Below, in pieces: positions 7,711 to 16,502 of a stretch of DNA of 38,335 nt. The stretch is taken from positions 1 through 38,335 of the forward strand of contig SUWF01000028.1 in assembly GCA_015061575.1 (NCBI GenBank), written 5' to 3'. A program made the position numbers and the translations under genes. This DNA comes from Lentisphaerota bacterium (GTDB lineage Bacteria; Verrucomicrobiota; Lentisphaeria; Victivallales; Victivallaceae). A model generated the notes under the pieces. That model saw nothing but the letters and a program-made list of their open reading frames with translations, searched no databases and had not been told where the DNA came from. Numbering within the stretch: the first letter of the stretch is position 1; each line of letters begins with the position of its first letter.

Positions 7711-9276
7711 ATGAGTCAAACACAACGTGAACATTGGGGCAGCACCTGGGGGTTTATCATGGCCGCTGCCGGGTCGGCGATCGGATTGGGCAATATCTGG
7801 CGTTTTCCTTACATAACCGGGATGAACGGCGGCGGCGCTTTTGTGCTGGTCTATCTGGGATGTATGCTGTTGATCGGTTTGCCGGTGATGCTGGCGGAAT
7901 TTGCCATGGGCAGAGCCTCGCAAAGTGACCCGATCGGAGCATTTCAGTATTTTCAGAAAGGCAGCGAAATAATCGGTAAATGTTTTGCCGGGGTCGGTAT
8001 TCTGCTGGCGGCATTGATCGCTGTTTTCAGCAGCAACTACGGTCTGGCGGCGGTAGTTGCGCTGATTGCGCTGGCGGTCTATCGCTGGGGATTTACGGTG
8101 GTGGGATTTTTCTGCTCGCTGGTGGCGATGCTGATCCTCTCCTATTACGCAGTTATCGGCGGCTGGACGCTGCTTTATACTTACGATGCTTTTGCCGGAA
8201 ACCTTAATTTTGCCAATCACGATGAAGCCGGCAAGATGTTTGGGCAAATGGCCGCCAACGGCTGGCTCTGTACGCTGGGCATGGTGCTTTATATTGGTAT
8301 TTGCGCTTTTGTCTGCTATGCCGGAGTCAAAAAGGGCGTGGAATTGGCCAGTAAACTTTTGATGCCGATCTTGTTTTTGCTGATCGTGGTGCTGGTGCTG
8401 CGGGCGGTAACGCTGCCGGGAGCGGGCAAAGGTATAAGCTTTTTCCTGAAACCGGATTTCAGTAAAATTTCCGAAAAGAGTATTCTTGATGCGTTGGGTC
8501 ATGCTTTTTATTCGCTGAGTCTGGGCATGGGCATTTTGATCACTTACGGCAGCTATCTGCCGCGCAACCGCAACATTCTTTCGGCCAGTGTAAGCATTGC
8601 TTTTTTTGATACCTTGCTGGCGATGCTGGCCGGTCTGGCCATCTTCCCGGCGGTTTTTGCCATGAATATGTCACCGGCGCAGGGGCCGAGTCTTATCTTC
8701 CAGATATTGCCGATCACTTTCAATGCCATACCCGGTTCCCTGGGCTGGCTTTGGAACGGGGTGTTCTTTGTGCTGCTGGCCATTGCGGCGCTTACCAGCG
8801 GCATAAGCTTGCTGGAGTGCGCTGTGGCAACGGCGATGCAGCATCTGAAAATATCCCGCCAGAAAGCGGTAATAGTGCTTTCGCTGGTGATTGGTGCATT
8901 TGCTTTGCTCAGCTGCTGGAGTGTGGCTGACTGGAGTTGTTTCCCGCAACTGGAAAAGATGTTTAAGGGCTTGTTCGGTTCGGTCAAAGGTAACTTTCTT
9001 GATGAATTGGATTATATTTGCTCCAGTTGGATATTGCCGCTGGATGGTTTGCTCATTGCGATTTTTGCCGGTTGGGTGTTGGGTGTTGGCAAATGCGCCC
9101 GGGAGCTTTATCGCCGGGGCGATGCTGAGCCGCTTACGCTCAGCTGCAGTGGTAATTGCCGCAGCAAGCTCAATATGCAGCTCTCGGTCAAAGCGTGGTC
9201 GCTGTTTGTGCGCTTTGTGGCGCCATTGCTGACGCTGCTGACCTTCCTCTATGCTGTGGGGGTGGTCAAGTTCTGA
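7711..9276 (+). CDS. Sodium-dependent neurotransmitter:sodium symporter (NSS) family transporter
   Basis: A 521-residue inner-membrane protein of the LeuT/TnaT/MhsT family, which couples Na+ influx to amino acid uptake. The N-terminus carries the family signature EHWGSTWGFIMAAAGSAIG followed by LGNIWRFPY, the unwound TM1 that binds Na+ and substrate. The next block, 'GGGAFVLVYLGCMLLIGLPVMLAEFAMGR', is also typical. About 11-12 hydrophobic segments are visible, and the 'GMGILITYGSYL' segment matches TM6. The substrate is probably a hydrophobic or aromatic amino acid but cannot be fixed from sequence. The gene stands alone with its own promoter region and a terminator at 9292-9338. The ribosome site is weak (GGGA). 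Confidence 0.9.
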   Translation: MSQTQREHWGSTWGFIMAAAGSAIGLGNIWRFPYITGMNGGGAFVLVYLGCMLLIGLPVMLAEFAMGRASQSDPIGAFQYFQKGSEIIGKCFAGVGILLAALIAVFSSNYGLAAVVALIALAVYRWGFTVVGFFCSLVAMLILSYYAVIGGWTLLYTYDAFAGNLNFANHDEAGKMFGQMAANGWLCTLGMVLYIGICAFVCYAGVKKGVELASKLLMPILFLLIVVLVLRAVTLPGAGKGISFFLKPDFSKISEKSILDALGHAFYSLSLGMGILITYGSYLPRNRNILSASVSIAFFDTLLAMLAGLAIFPAVFAMNMSPAQGPSLIFQILPITFNAIPGSLGWLWNGVFFVLLAIAALTSGISLLECAVATAMQHLKISRQKAVIVLSLVIGAFALLSCWSVADWSCFPQLEKMFKGLFGSVKGNFLDELDYICSSWILPLDGLLIAIFAGWVLGVGKCARELYRRGDAEPLTLSCSGNCRSKLNMQLSVKAWSLFVRFVAPLLTLLTFLYAVGVVKF

Positions 9277-9291
9277 TCTTTTTCCGGGTAT

Positions 9292-9338
9292 AAAAAAACA
9301 TCCGCTGAAATCGTTTGATTCCGGCGGATGTTTTTTTT
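9292..9338. terminator. Bidirectional intrinsic terminator
   Basis: ACATCCGC (9298-9305) pairs with GCGGATGT (9324-9331). The stem is flanked by seven A on the left and eight T on the right, so it can end both the plus-strand NSS gene and the minus-strand NDK-like gene. Confidence 0.9.
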
Positions 9339-9353
9339 ATAACCTGACGCTGC

Positions 9354-10367
9354 TCAGGCCAGAGCGGCGGCAAGGTTGCTCAAGTTGTTGACGTTTACTT
9401 TTACGATCCGTCCTTCCCGTTCGTAGCTTTCTATTGCATCCGAAGCGTGCGAGGCGTTGACCATAATATTGGTGCCAAAGTCATATCGCACGGTTCCGCC
9501 GGTTGCTTTGGCCGGATTGGTCGGGCCCAGAATGGTGCGGATCTTGCTTACAGCATCAATGCCGTCAAAAATTAAAACCATGCACTTGGCTCCGCCGGGC
9601 AGGTCGCGTTCTGACTCCGGTACTGCTGAAGGACGCTTGCCGGACATGAATTCCACAATTTGTTCAAACTGGTCATCGGCAAAACCGTTGCCGGCGGTTT
9701 CGACCAGCGTATCGGCCAATTCCGGCTGGAATTTGAAGTCAAATTCCTTTTCGGTCAAATCAAGGATCTTGGCTCCGATTTCCGGACCCAGCTTGCTGCG
9801 CAGAGCCTGCCGCACCGGACCATAAAACTCCAGCGCTTCGTTGGTGGTCATGCCATGAACTTTGCAGCCGACCAATTGCAGATCAAGGCTGCTGAGCATA
9901 TCAATGATCGCTCCGGGACGGACACTGGGCTGACGGAAGTTTTCCGGTTTGATGATCAGCAGTGTGCGTTCCGCACCGGCTGCCGGAGCGGCGGTCAACA
10001 GATTGTCGCGCGCAGCGATCCGGGCGGTCGCAGCCATGGCTGCTTTATTTTCGTCGGCAGTTGCCGGAGCGGCGGCCAATTTACAGCCAAAACATCCTTC
10101 AATATTTTTCAGCAAGTCTGCAAGCGTATCGATCGCATTTTCGCCTTTGAGCAAACAGAGCATTGCGGCCGGTTCTGCGGTCATATCGCTCAAGTTCAAT
10201 GATGGCATGGCAGCACCAAATTCAGCGGCATCGTCCGTGGAAAATTTTACCAGTTGGGCCGCTTCCAGTTCCATTTTTCCCCGGAACATTACCCGGGAAA
10301 GAATAACTCCGGCCAATTGCCGCTGTAAGGCTGCCGGTGTGAGTACAAGTAAAGTTGTTTCCTGCAT
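9354..10367 (-). CDS. Tandem nucleoside diphosphate kinase-like protein
   Basis: NDK transfers the terminal phosphate between nucleoside tri- and diphosphates through a phosphohistidine. Normal NDK is about 140 residues; this protein has 337 and looks like two NDK units. The first (residues ~4-75) starts TTLLVLTPAALQRQLAGVIL and has 'MLCLLKGENAIDTL' but no active-site His. After an Ala-rich linker, the second starts RTLLIIKPENF (about residue 133) and ends with the active-site block N304-A-S-H307-A-S-D310, comparable to N-x-x-H-G-S-D. A ~60-residue insert (around EFDFKFQPELADTLVE) interrupts it before GAKCMVLIFDGIDAV. The second unit could be catalytic and the first structural. AAGGAG precedes the ATG by 8 bases. 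It is monocistronic. Confidence 0.78.
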   Translation of the reverse strand: MQETTLLVLTPAALQRQLAGVILSRVMFRGKMELEAAQLVKFSTDDAAEFGAAMPSLNLSDMTAEPAAMLCLLKGENAIDTLADLLKNIEGCFGCKLAAAPATADENKAAMAATARIAARDNLLTAAPAAGAERTLLIIKPENFRQPSVRPGAIIDMLSSLDLQLVGCKVHGMTTNEALEFYGPVRQALRSKLGPEIGAKILDLTEKEFDFKFQPELADTLVETAGNGFADDQFEQIVEFMSGKRPSAVPESERDLPGGAKCMVLIFDGIDAVSKIRTILGPTNPAKATGGTVRYDFGTNIMVNASHASDAIESYEREGRIVKVNVNNLSNLAAALA

Positions 10368-10396
10368 TTTTATTCTCCTTGGTGTTTGCAGAGCAT

Positions 10397-10425
10397 AATA
10401 TAATACCTTGAAAAAGCTAAAGCAA
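10397..10425 (-). promoter_or_regulatory. Sigma70-type promoter for the NDK-like gene
   Basis: On the minus strand TTGCTT (10425-10420) and TATATT (10402-10397) are separated by 17 bases, about 30 bases before the ATG at 10367, with an AAGGAG ribosome site between. Confidence 0.65.
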
Positions 10426-10606
10426 GCTATTTTGCCGTGTAATGCTCAATAAAAATCAAAAAAATATCTTGCAGTTTGCAATTTGATGTGATATGTTATT
10501 ATTGGTTGAATTTTGAAGTTATCTGAGTATTGGTAAAAGAAAGTATGTTTGAGCTGAAAAAAATCTGCCAATATCGGATTGGATAAATGGGATTTTATGA
10601 TAATTT

Positions 10607-12007
10607 ATGAGTAACGTTAATGTAGTGCTTGGTGTATTGAGTTTGATCTTTTTGATCACGATTCTGGTTTTGATAATGGCCTGGCGGCGTTTGCGGATGC
10701 GGGGATCGCTGCTGGAACGGCAGCAGACGGAAATCGATAAATTTCAGGGGTTGTTTTCGCACAGTTTAAGTTCGGCCAATAAACTCTCCGATGCCATGGA
10801 TCAGGCCGCAGCGCACATTGCAGAGTTGATCGTGGCTAAAGCTGTGTGTATTTACCGGGTGGAAAATGATCGATTGCTGGTCGATGGGGTCAGCGGCAAT
10901 TATCCGCTTTCGCAATTTACTATAATGATGGATCCGGAAGGCAGCGCCGATGAATACCGTCAGGCGCTGCGGGAAGAAGATATTACTATTGGTGAGGGGT
11001 TCATCGGGCGGACTGCTTCCCGGCGGCGGCCGATTTTTTTGCCTGATGCCCGGCATGATGAGCATTTGAGCGAGTTCCCCATGGAGCGGTTGCCGGAACA
11101 GGTCATGGCGGTGCCGGTGTTCCAGAAAGAACAGCTTTCGGGAATCATTTGCGCAGTTACCAGCAGTAATTACGGTTTGTTCAATCAGGATAAATTTGCC
11201 CAGCTTAAATTTGTGGCCGGACAGGTGCGGTTGATCATGGATCTGGAAGGAGCCTATAAAACCCGCAGTGCGCAGGAACGGCTCAAACAGGAACTGGGGT
11301 TTGCCCGCCAATTACAGGCGTCACTGCTGCCGGAGTCGGTGCCGGATTGGGATAAATTTGCCATTTTTGCCAAAACCAACTCCGCTAAAGAGGTCAACGG
11401 CGACTTCTATGACTATGTGCGCATCGATGACAACCGGCTGCTGATTGTTATGGGTGATGCCTGCGGCAAGGGCGTGCCGGCCTGTCTGCTGGCTTCGATG
11501 ACCCGCAGTTTTATCCGGGCTGCCGCCGATCACTTTACTACGCTGGAAGCTCTGCTGCGGGAAGTCAACCGCAATCTTTATCGCGATACCGATGCCGAAC
11601 GCTATGTGACCATGGGGTGCTGCCTTTTGGATAAACAGCATGGGATCATGGAATACGCCCGGGCCGGACACACGGAACTGGTTTACTTTATCCGGGGGCA
11701 TATACGCAGATTGTATCCGGATGGCACCGGCTTGGGGGTGTTGCCGGATGAATACGCTACTTTTGATACGATCAGTCTGGAAATGCAGCCCGGCATGACC
11801 GTGCTGCTTTATTCCGACGGCATAACCGAAGCTTTGGATATAAATTCCGATGAGTTCGGGGTTGATCGGCTGGCGCATGAATTGGAAGTGCGCTGTACTG
11901 CCCGGCTCAGTGCCGAAGAAGTGCTTGACGGATTGCTCGATACGGTTCGGGAGTTTGAACCCGAGCAGCACGATGACCGTACCGCAATATTGATCCGCCG
12001 CCGCTGA
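10607..12007 (+). CDS. GAF-SpoIIE (PP2C-type) serine/threonine phosphatase, membrane-anchored
   Basis: A 466-residue signalling phosphatase like RsbU. Residues ~5-27 form one transmembrane helix; ~55-215 form a GAF domain (INITIGEGFIGR-like 'DITIGEGFIGRTA', 'VMAVPVFQKEQLSGII'). A short coiled linker 'ELGFARQLQASLLPE' leads to the SpoIIE phosphatase (~235-465). Metal-binding acids are visible in VNGDFYDYV (D266), GDACGKGVPACLL, LLYSDGITEA and EQHDDRTAIL. Such proteins usually dephosphorylate an anti-sigma-factor antagonist; no such partner is in the window. No good ribosome site precedes the ATG. The start is chosen because the transmembrane helix begins immediately after it. Confidence 0.88.
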   Translation: MSNVNVVLGVLSLIFLITILVLIMAWRRLRMRGSLLERQQTEIDKFQGLFSHSLSSANKLSDAMDQAAAHIAELIVAKAVCIYRVENDRLLVDGVSGNYPLSQFTIMMDPEGSADEYRQALREEDITIGEGFIGRTASRRRPIFLPDARHDEHLSEFPMERLPEQVMAVPVFQKEQLSGIICAVTSSNYGLFNQDKFAQLKFVAGQVRLIMDLEGAYKTRSAQERLKQELGFARQLQASLLPESVPDWDKFAIFAKTNSAKEVNGDFYDYVRIDDNRLLIVMGDACGKGVPACLLASMTRSFIRAAADHFTTLEALLREVNRNLYRDTDAERYVTMGCCLLDKQHGIMEYARAGHTELVYFIRGHIRRLYPDGTGLGVLPDEYATFDTISLEMQPGMTVLLYSDGITEALDINSDEFGVDRLAHELEVRCTARLSAEEVLDGLLDTVREFEPEQHDDRTAILIRRR

Positions 12008-12085
12008 TAACAATAATAAGGGTCTGATTTGAGCTTGTTTTATGAAATAAAATACAAAAAAAGGCATAAAAACTGTATTTATTAT

Positions 12086-12114
12086 TTGACCTGATGGTAA
12101 TGTCAAGCTATCTT
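12086..12114 (+). promoter_or_regulatory. Sigma70-type promoter of the rhamnose operon
   Basis: TTGACC (12086-12091) and TATCTT (12109-12114) are separated by 17 bases, about 60 bases before the rhaA ATG. It is the best-formed promoter found on the plus strand. Confidence 0.75.
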
Positions 12115-12129
12115 AAGTTAAATCAAGAT
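12110..12129. promoter_or_regulatory. Candidate operator: imperfect 20-bp palindrome
   Basis: Eight of ten base pairs are symmetric between the ATCTT and AAGAT ends. The site overlaps the -10 box and the presumed transcription start of the rhaA promoter, where a repressor would block it. The cognate regulator is unknown. Confidence 0.45.
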
Positions 12130-12176
12130 ATATTAAAACTGCAATCTAAATACAGCATGTAAAAGGAGAAATCAAA

Positions 12177-13418
12177 ATGTCTATGTTCAGTGAAGCCGAA
12201 AAAATCTATCGGGCGTTAGGTGTTGATGTTGATGCCGCTTTCCGGCGGGCCGCCGAAATTCCGGTGTCGATCCATTGCTGGCAGGGCGATGATGTCAACG
12301 GTTTTGAAAATGACAACGGGCTGGATGGCGGTATTGCGGTTACCGGTAACTATCCCGGCCGGGCCCGCAACGCTGCTGAATTGCGCAATGATATTGATAA
12401 AGTTATGAGTCTGGTTCCGGGAACCAAGCGGCTCAATATCCATGCTATCTATGCTGAAGCGGTCAACGGCAGCAAGATCGAACGCAACGCTTTGACGGTG
12501 GACAACTTCAAAAACTGGATGGATTGGAGCAAGGCTAATAATGTGGCGCTGGACTTCAACCCCACCTTTTTTGCCCATCCGATGGCTGGCGATGGCTTTA
12601 CTTTGAGTAATGCTGATGCAGCGGTGCGCAAGTATTGGATCGAACACGGTATTGCCTGCCGCAAGATTGCCGCTGAATTCGGCAAGGCGCAGGGCAGTAC
12701 TTGTATCACCAACTTCTGGGCTCCGGACGGTTTTAAGGATACGCCGGTGGATCGGGAAGCTCCCCGGCGCCGTTTGATGGAGTCGCTGGACGAAATTTTT
12801 GCCGTGCCGGTGGACGAAAAATACAACAAGGATGCCGTGGAGTGCAAACTCTTTGGGATCGGGGCCGAAAGCTGCACCATCGGTTCGCATGAATTTTATA
12901 TGGGCTACTGCATGAAAAACAACAAGCTGGTCTGTCTGGATGCCGGTCACTTCCATCCCACGGAAGTTATCTCCGACAAGATCTCCAGCGTGATGCTCTT
13001 TGCGGATGAATTGCTTTTGCACGTCAGCCGCGGCGTGCGCTGGGACAGCGACCATGTGGTTACTTTGAACGATGAATTGTACGCCATAGCGCAGGAAATC
13101 ATCCGCAATAATTACGACAAGCGTGTACATATCGGTCTGGATTACTTTGATGCCTCCATCAACCGTATTGCTGCCTGGAGCATCGGTGCCCGGGCGATGC
13201 AGAAGGCGTTGCTGGCCGCTGCGTTGGAACCGACTCAGCTGCTGCGGGAAGCAGAAGAATCCGGCGATTACTCCAGCCGTCTGGCGTTGCTGGAAGATTT
13301 CAAGAATCTGCCGTTTGCGCCCATGTGGGAAGCCTATTGTGAATACTGCCGGGTGCCCGGTGCCGGCTGGCTCAAGCAAGTCAAAGAATATGAAAATACC
13401 GTTTTGAGCAAACGTTAA
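12177..13418 (+). CDS. rhaA: L-rhamnose isomerase
   Basis: RhaA interconverts L-rhamnose and L-rhamnulose, the first catabolic step, in the cytoplasm using divalent metals. The 413-residue length is typical. Family blocks visible in order: IPVSIHCWQGDDVNGFE (about residues 29-45), TGNYPGRARN, LNIHAIYAE, DFNPTFFAHP, STCITNFWAPDG, and the metal-site region GSHEFYMGYCMKNN ... LDAGHFHPTEVISDK. Later, 'LHVSRGVRWDSDHVV' and 'GLDYFDASINRIAAW' complete the barrel. AAGGAG precedes the ATG. It is the first of four co-directional rhamnose genes and the next starts after 21 bp. Confidence 0.96.
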   Translation: MSMFSEAEKIYRALGVDVDAAFRRAAEIPVSIHCWQGDDVNGFENDNGLDGGIAVTGNYPGRARNAAELRNDIDKVMSLVPGTKRLNIHAIYAEAVNGSKIERNALTVDNFKNWMDWSKANNVALDFNPTFFAHPMAGDGFTLSNADAAVRKYWIEHGIACRKIAAEFGKAQGSTCITNFWAPDGFKDTPVDREAPRRRLMESLDEIFAVPVDEKYNKDAVECKLFGIGAESCTIGSHEFYMGYCMKNNKLVCLDAGHFHPTEVISDKISSVMLFADELLLHVSRGVRWDSDHVVTLNDELYAIAQEIIRNNYDKRVHIGLDYFDASINRIAAWSIGARAMQKALLAAALEPTQLLREAEESGDYSSRLALLEDFKNLPFAPMWEAYCEYCRVPGAGWLKQVKEYENTVLSKR

Positions 13419-13439
13419 AAGTATTTTTCAGGAGATATT

Positions 13440-15329
13440 ATGTTAAGTACGATTACCAAGTTGTCCAATTGTTACGGAGCCAATCCGGAGTTTGTACTCG
13501 CCGGCGGGGGAAATACATCCTGTAAGGATGAAAAATATCTCTATGTGAAACCTTCCGGGGTGAGTCTGGCCAAGATCACAGAAGGTGATTTTGTCAAGAT
13601 GGAACGCGCGATCATCCGCGAGTGTTTCAGCTGGACAGAATTTGCCAGTGCCAATGAGCGGGAAGCACGGATCAAGAGCCTGATGGCCTACGCTGTTGTT
13701 CCCGGCAGCAGCGGGCGGCCGTCGGTGGAAGCTCCGCTGCATGAATTGATGGATTTCAAGTTCGTTGTGCATCTGCATCCGGGCATGGTCAATGGTATGA
13801 CCTGCGGAAAAAATGGTGCCGCAAAATGCGCTGAACTCTTTCCGGAAGCTTTGTGGGTGGAATACGTTGACCCCGGTTTTACGCTGGCCAAGGTCGTGTT
13901 TGATAAAGTTCAGGTCTACAAGCAAGCTCACGGCAATGCTCCGGCGGTGATCTTTTTGCAGAATCACGGGGTGTTTGTGGGCGGCAACAGTGCTGATGAG
14001 ATCGATCAGGCTTACCGCATGATCATGGATACCTTGAAAGCCCATTACGATAAAATGCAGATCGATTGCAGTGCTTGGAGTGCGGGCGAGGCGGATGCGG
14101 AAGCCCTGGCGGCTTTGGCCCCGGCTTTGCGCGGCTATTTGGGCAGTGACGGCAAAGTTGTTTCCGTGCGCAGTGCCGGAGCTTTTGCCCCGGCCGCCGG
14201 GCCGCTGACGCCGGATCATATTGTTTATGCCAAGAGTTTTGCGTTGACTTGCGATGAACCGACTGCGGAAGCGGTGGCAGCTTTTGCTGCCGCTAAAGGT
14301 TACAAGCCCAAAGTCGTTTGCGTTCCCGGCAAAGCCCTGTTTGCCGCCGGCAACAATGCCAATGGCGCAGCTACCACGCTGGCGTTGGCACTGGATGCGG
14401 CGAGAGTCGAAAAGCTGACCACTGCTTTCGGCGGAGTCAATTATTTGAGCGATAAACACCGGGAATTTATTGAAAATTGGGAAGTTGAATCCTATCGCAG
14501 CAAAGTCGCTGCCGGCAGCGGCAAAGCTTTGACCGGCAAGGTGGCGATCGTTACTGGCGGAGCGCAGGGCTTTGGTTATGGTATAGCCGAAGTGCTGGCC
14601 GCCGCCGGAGCTGATGTGGTCATTGCCGATATGAATGTGGAAGGGGCCAATGCTGCTGCCGCCCGCCTGGGTGCCGGAGCTTCCGGCGTGGCGGTCAACA
14701 TTGCCGATGAGGATTCAGTTGCCGCTATGGTGCAGAGTGTGGTCAAAACCTATGGCGGTATTGACCTATTGGTGGCTAATGCCGGAGTACTGCGGGCCGG
14801 CTCGGTCAAGAGTTTGAGCAAAAAAGATTGGGACTTTGTGACCAATATCAATTATTCCGGATACTTTCTGTGCGTTAAGCACGTTGCGCCGGTCATGGCT
14901 TTGCAGAACGCCGCCAGCGGCGGCTGGTGCGATATCGTACAGGTCAACAGCAAATCCGGCTTGGTCGGTTCCAACCGCAACGGTGCTTACGCCGGCAGCA
15001 AGTTTGGTACCATCGGTTTGACGCAGAGTTTTGCGCTGGAATTGGTCGCTGACCGGGTCAAGGTCAACAGCGTCTGCCCGGGGAATTTCTTTGATGGACC
15101 GCTGTGGAGCGATCCGGAAAAGGGGTTGTTTGTGCAGTATCTCAATGCCGGTAAAGTGCCGGGAGCCAAGACGGTGGCCGATGTCAAGGAATTTTATGAA
15201 AAACAAATTCCCATGCATCGCGGCTGTCTGCCCTCGGATGTGGCCAAAGCGATCATCTATGCAGTGGAACAGCTCTACGAAACCGGTCAGGCGATTCCGG
15301 TTTCCGGTGGTCAGGTAATGTTGAATTGA
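13440..15329 (+). CDS. Bifunctional rhamnulose-1-phosphate aldolase / lactaldehyde dehydrogenase
   Basis: A 629-residue two-domain protein. Residues ~1-220 form a class II aldolase: the GGGNTSCKDE phosphate-site motif, the metal-binding HLHPGM and the QNHGVFVGG block. Residues ~365-629 form a short-chain dehydrogenase: nucleotide motif TGGAQGFG, 'LLVANAGVL', catalytic Ser in VNSKSGL and YAGSK. Known fusions of this kind (RhaEW-type, e.g. Bacillus YuxG) cleave rhamnulose-1-phosphate to dihydroxyacetone phosphate and L-lactaldehyde and then oxidise or reduce the lactaldehyde. Some relatives are near 690 residues, so this one is slightly short; the linker at ~220-365 is the likely place. CAGGAG precedes the ATG. 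The PHP gene follows after 9 bp. Confidence 0.92.
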   Translation: MLSTITKLSNCYGANPEFVLAGGGNTSCKDEKYLYVKPSGVSLAKITEGDFVKMERAIIRECFSWTEFASANEREARIKSLMAYAVVPGSSGRPSVEAPLHELMDFKFVVHLHPGMVNGMTCGKNGAAKCAELFPEALWVEYVDPGFTLAKVVFDKVQVYKQAHGNAPAVIFLQNHGVFVGGNSADEIDQAYRMIMDTLKAHYDKMQIDCSAWSAGEADAEALAALAPALRGYLGSDGKVVSVRSAGAFAPAAGPLTPDHIVYAKSFALTCDEPTAEAVAAFAAAKGYKPKVVCVPGKALFAAGNNANGAATTLALALDAARVEKLTTAFGGVNYLSDKHREFIENWEVESYRSKVAAGSGKALTGKVAIVTGGAQGFGYGIAEVLAAAGADVVIADMNVEGANAAAARLGAGASGVAVNIADEDSVAAMVQSVVKTYGGIDLLVANAGVLRAGSVKSLSKKDWDFVTNINYSGYFLCVKHVAPVMALQNAASGGWCDIVQVNSKSGLVGSNRNGAYAGSKFGTIGLTQSFALELVADRVKVNSVCPGNFFDGPLWSDPEKGLFVQYLNAGKVPGAKTVADVKEFYEKQIPMHRGCLPSDVAKAIIYAVEQLYETGQAIPVSGGQVMLN

Positions 15330-15338
15330 GGTGATTTT

Positions 15339-16487
15339 ATGGATATAAAAGATTTGGAATCACGCTTGAATAACTTTGATCCGGCAGTGCGCAAAAGTGC
15401 CTTGCTGGAAGCCAAAGCCGCATTTGAAAACGGTTCGATCGCAGCTGCTGAAGTATCCGGCATCCACAATATGCACTGTCATACGTTCTTTTCCTACAAC
15501 GGCTACGGTTATTCGCCGAGCTATGTGGTCTATCTGGCCAAAAAGATGGGCTTTTATGCCGTGGGACTGGTGGACTTTGACGTGCTTGATGGCGTGGATG
15601 AGTTTATGGAAGCTCTGCAGCTGTTGGGTGTTCGCGGCTGCTGCGGCATGGAAACCCGGGCGTTTATTCCGGAATTGGCCGATAAAGAGATCAACAGCCC
15701 CGGCGAACCGGGTATTGCTTATCATCTGGGCTGCGGTTTTACTTCCGGTAAAGTTCCTGCTGAACAGCAGGCGTTTGCCGATATGCTGCGCAAAAATGCC
15801 AACAACCGCACCCGCAAGGTCGTGGAGCTGGTCAATGAATATCTGGCTCCGGTTAGCATTGATTTTGATGCGGTGGCCAAAAAATACACCCCGTTCGGTA
15901 ATGTTACCGAACGGCACGTTTGCAGTGCTTACCGGGATGCGGCTGCTGCGCTGTTTCCGGAAAAGGCCGATCTGGTCAACTTCTGGAGCGGCAAGCTGAA
16001 TATGGATAGTGCCGAAACCGCCAAGCTGATCGATAACCCGGTCAAGCTGGAGGGCGTGATCCGTTCCAAGACGATGAAATCCGGCGGGGCAGGGTATGTC
16101 AAACCTTCGCCGGAATCGTTCCCGACTTTGGCGGATATGAATAAATTTATCACGGCTTGCGGTGCAACGCCCACGCTGGCGTGGCTCAACGGTCTGTCGG
16201 CGGGCGAAAATGCTTTGGACGAGTTGTTGACTTTGCATAAAAAGTACGGCACTGCAGCTGCTACGCTGATCCCGGCCCGTAATGTGGCTGGGGCCACGCC
16301 GGAAAAGAGTGCTGCTTTGCAAGCTGAACTTGACCGCTTTATTGCTGCGTGCAGTCAAGCTGATCTGCCGCTGCTGGCGGGAACCGAAATGAATGCGCCC
16401 GGTCAGCTGCTGGTCGATGATTTTGAAGATCCGGCTTTGAAAAAGCATCTGGCGGTGCTGCTCAAAGGCGTGGATAGTTTTTGTTGA
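15339..16487 (+). CDS. PHP-domain protein of the rhamnose operon (metal ligands altered)
   Basis: A 382-residue cytoplasmic protein. The first PHP motif is intact: H46-C-H48 followed by a 'SPSYVVYLAKKMGF' helix. The second, usually TDHD, reads V-D79-F80-D81, so its His is lost. E105 (GMETR) and H129 (YHLGCG) are kept. The final GSDAH-type motif appears as LLAGTEMNAPG (about 346-356). PHP proteins are usually metal-dependent phosphoesterases, and this one may hydrolyse a sugar phosphate or have lost activity. It is translated in line with the aldolase (9-bp gap, GAGGTG site) and rhaB (15-bp gap), so a rhamnose-linked role is likely. No function is known to me. Confidence 0.7.
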   Translation: MDIKDLESRLNNFDPAVRKSALLEAKAAFENGSIAAAEVSGIHNMHCHTFFSYNGYGYSPSYVVYLAKKMGFYAVGLVDFDVLDGVDEFMEALQLLGVRGCCGMETRAFIPELADKEINSPGEPGIAYHLGCGFTSGKVPAEQQAFADMLRKNANNRTRKVVELVNEYLAPVSIDFDAVAKKYTPFGNVTERHVCSAYRDAAAALFPEKADLVNFWSGKLNMDSAETAKLIDNPVKLEGVIRSKTMKSGGAGYVKPSPESFPTLADMNKFITACGATPTLAWLNGLSAGENALDELLTLHKKYGTAAATLIPARNVAGATPEKSAALQAELDRFIAACSQADLPLLAGTEMNAPGQLLVDDFEDPALKKHLAVLLKGVDSFC

Positions 16488-16502
16488 AAAAGGAAATGAT
16501 TT

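Larger units (their letters stand above)
12073..12155. repeat. 9-bp inverted repeat flanking the rha promoter
   Basis: CTGTATTTA (12073-12081) and its exact complement TAAATACAG (12147-12155) bracket the promoter. The arm centres are 74 bp apart, close to seven helical turns. This could be a pair of regulator half-sites. The regulator is not in the window. Confidence 0.5.

Noticed and set aside
12216-13379. A 387-codon minus-strand open frame opposite rhaA
   Set aside because: rhaA is unmistakable; the antisense product shows no motif.
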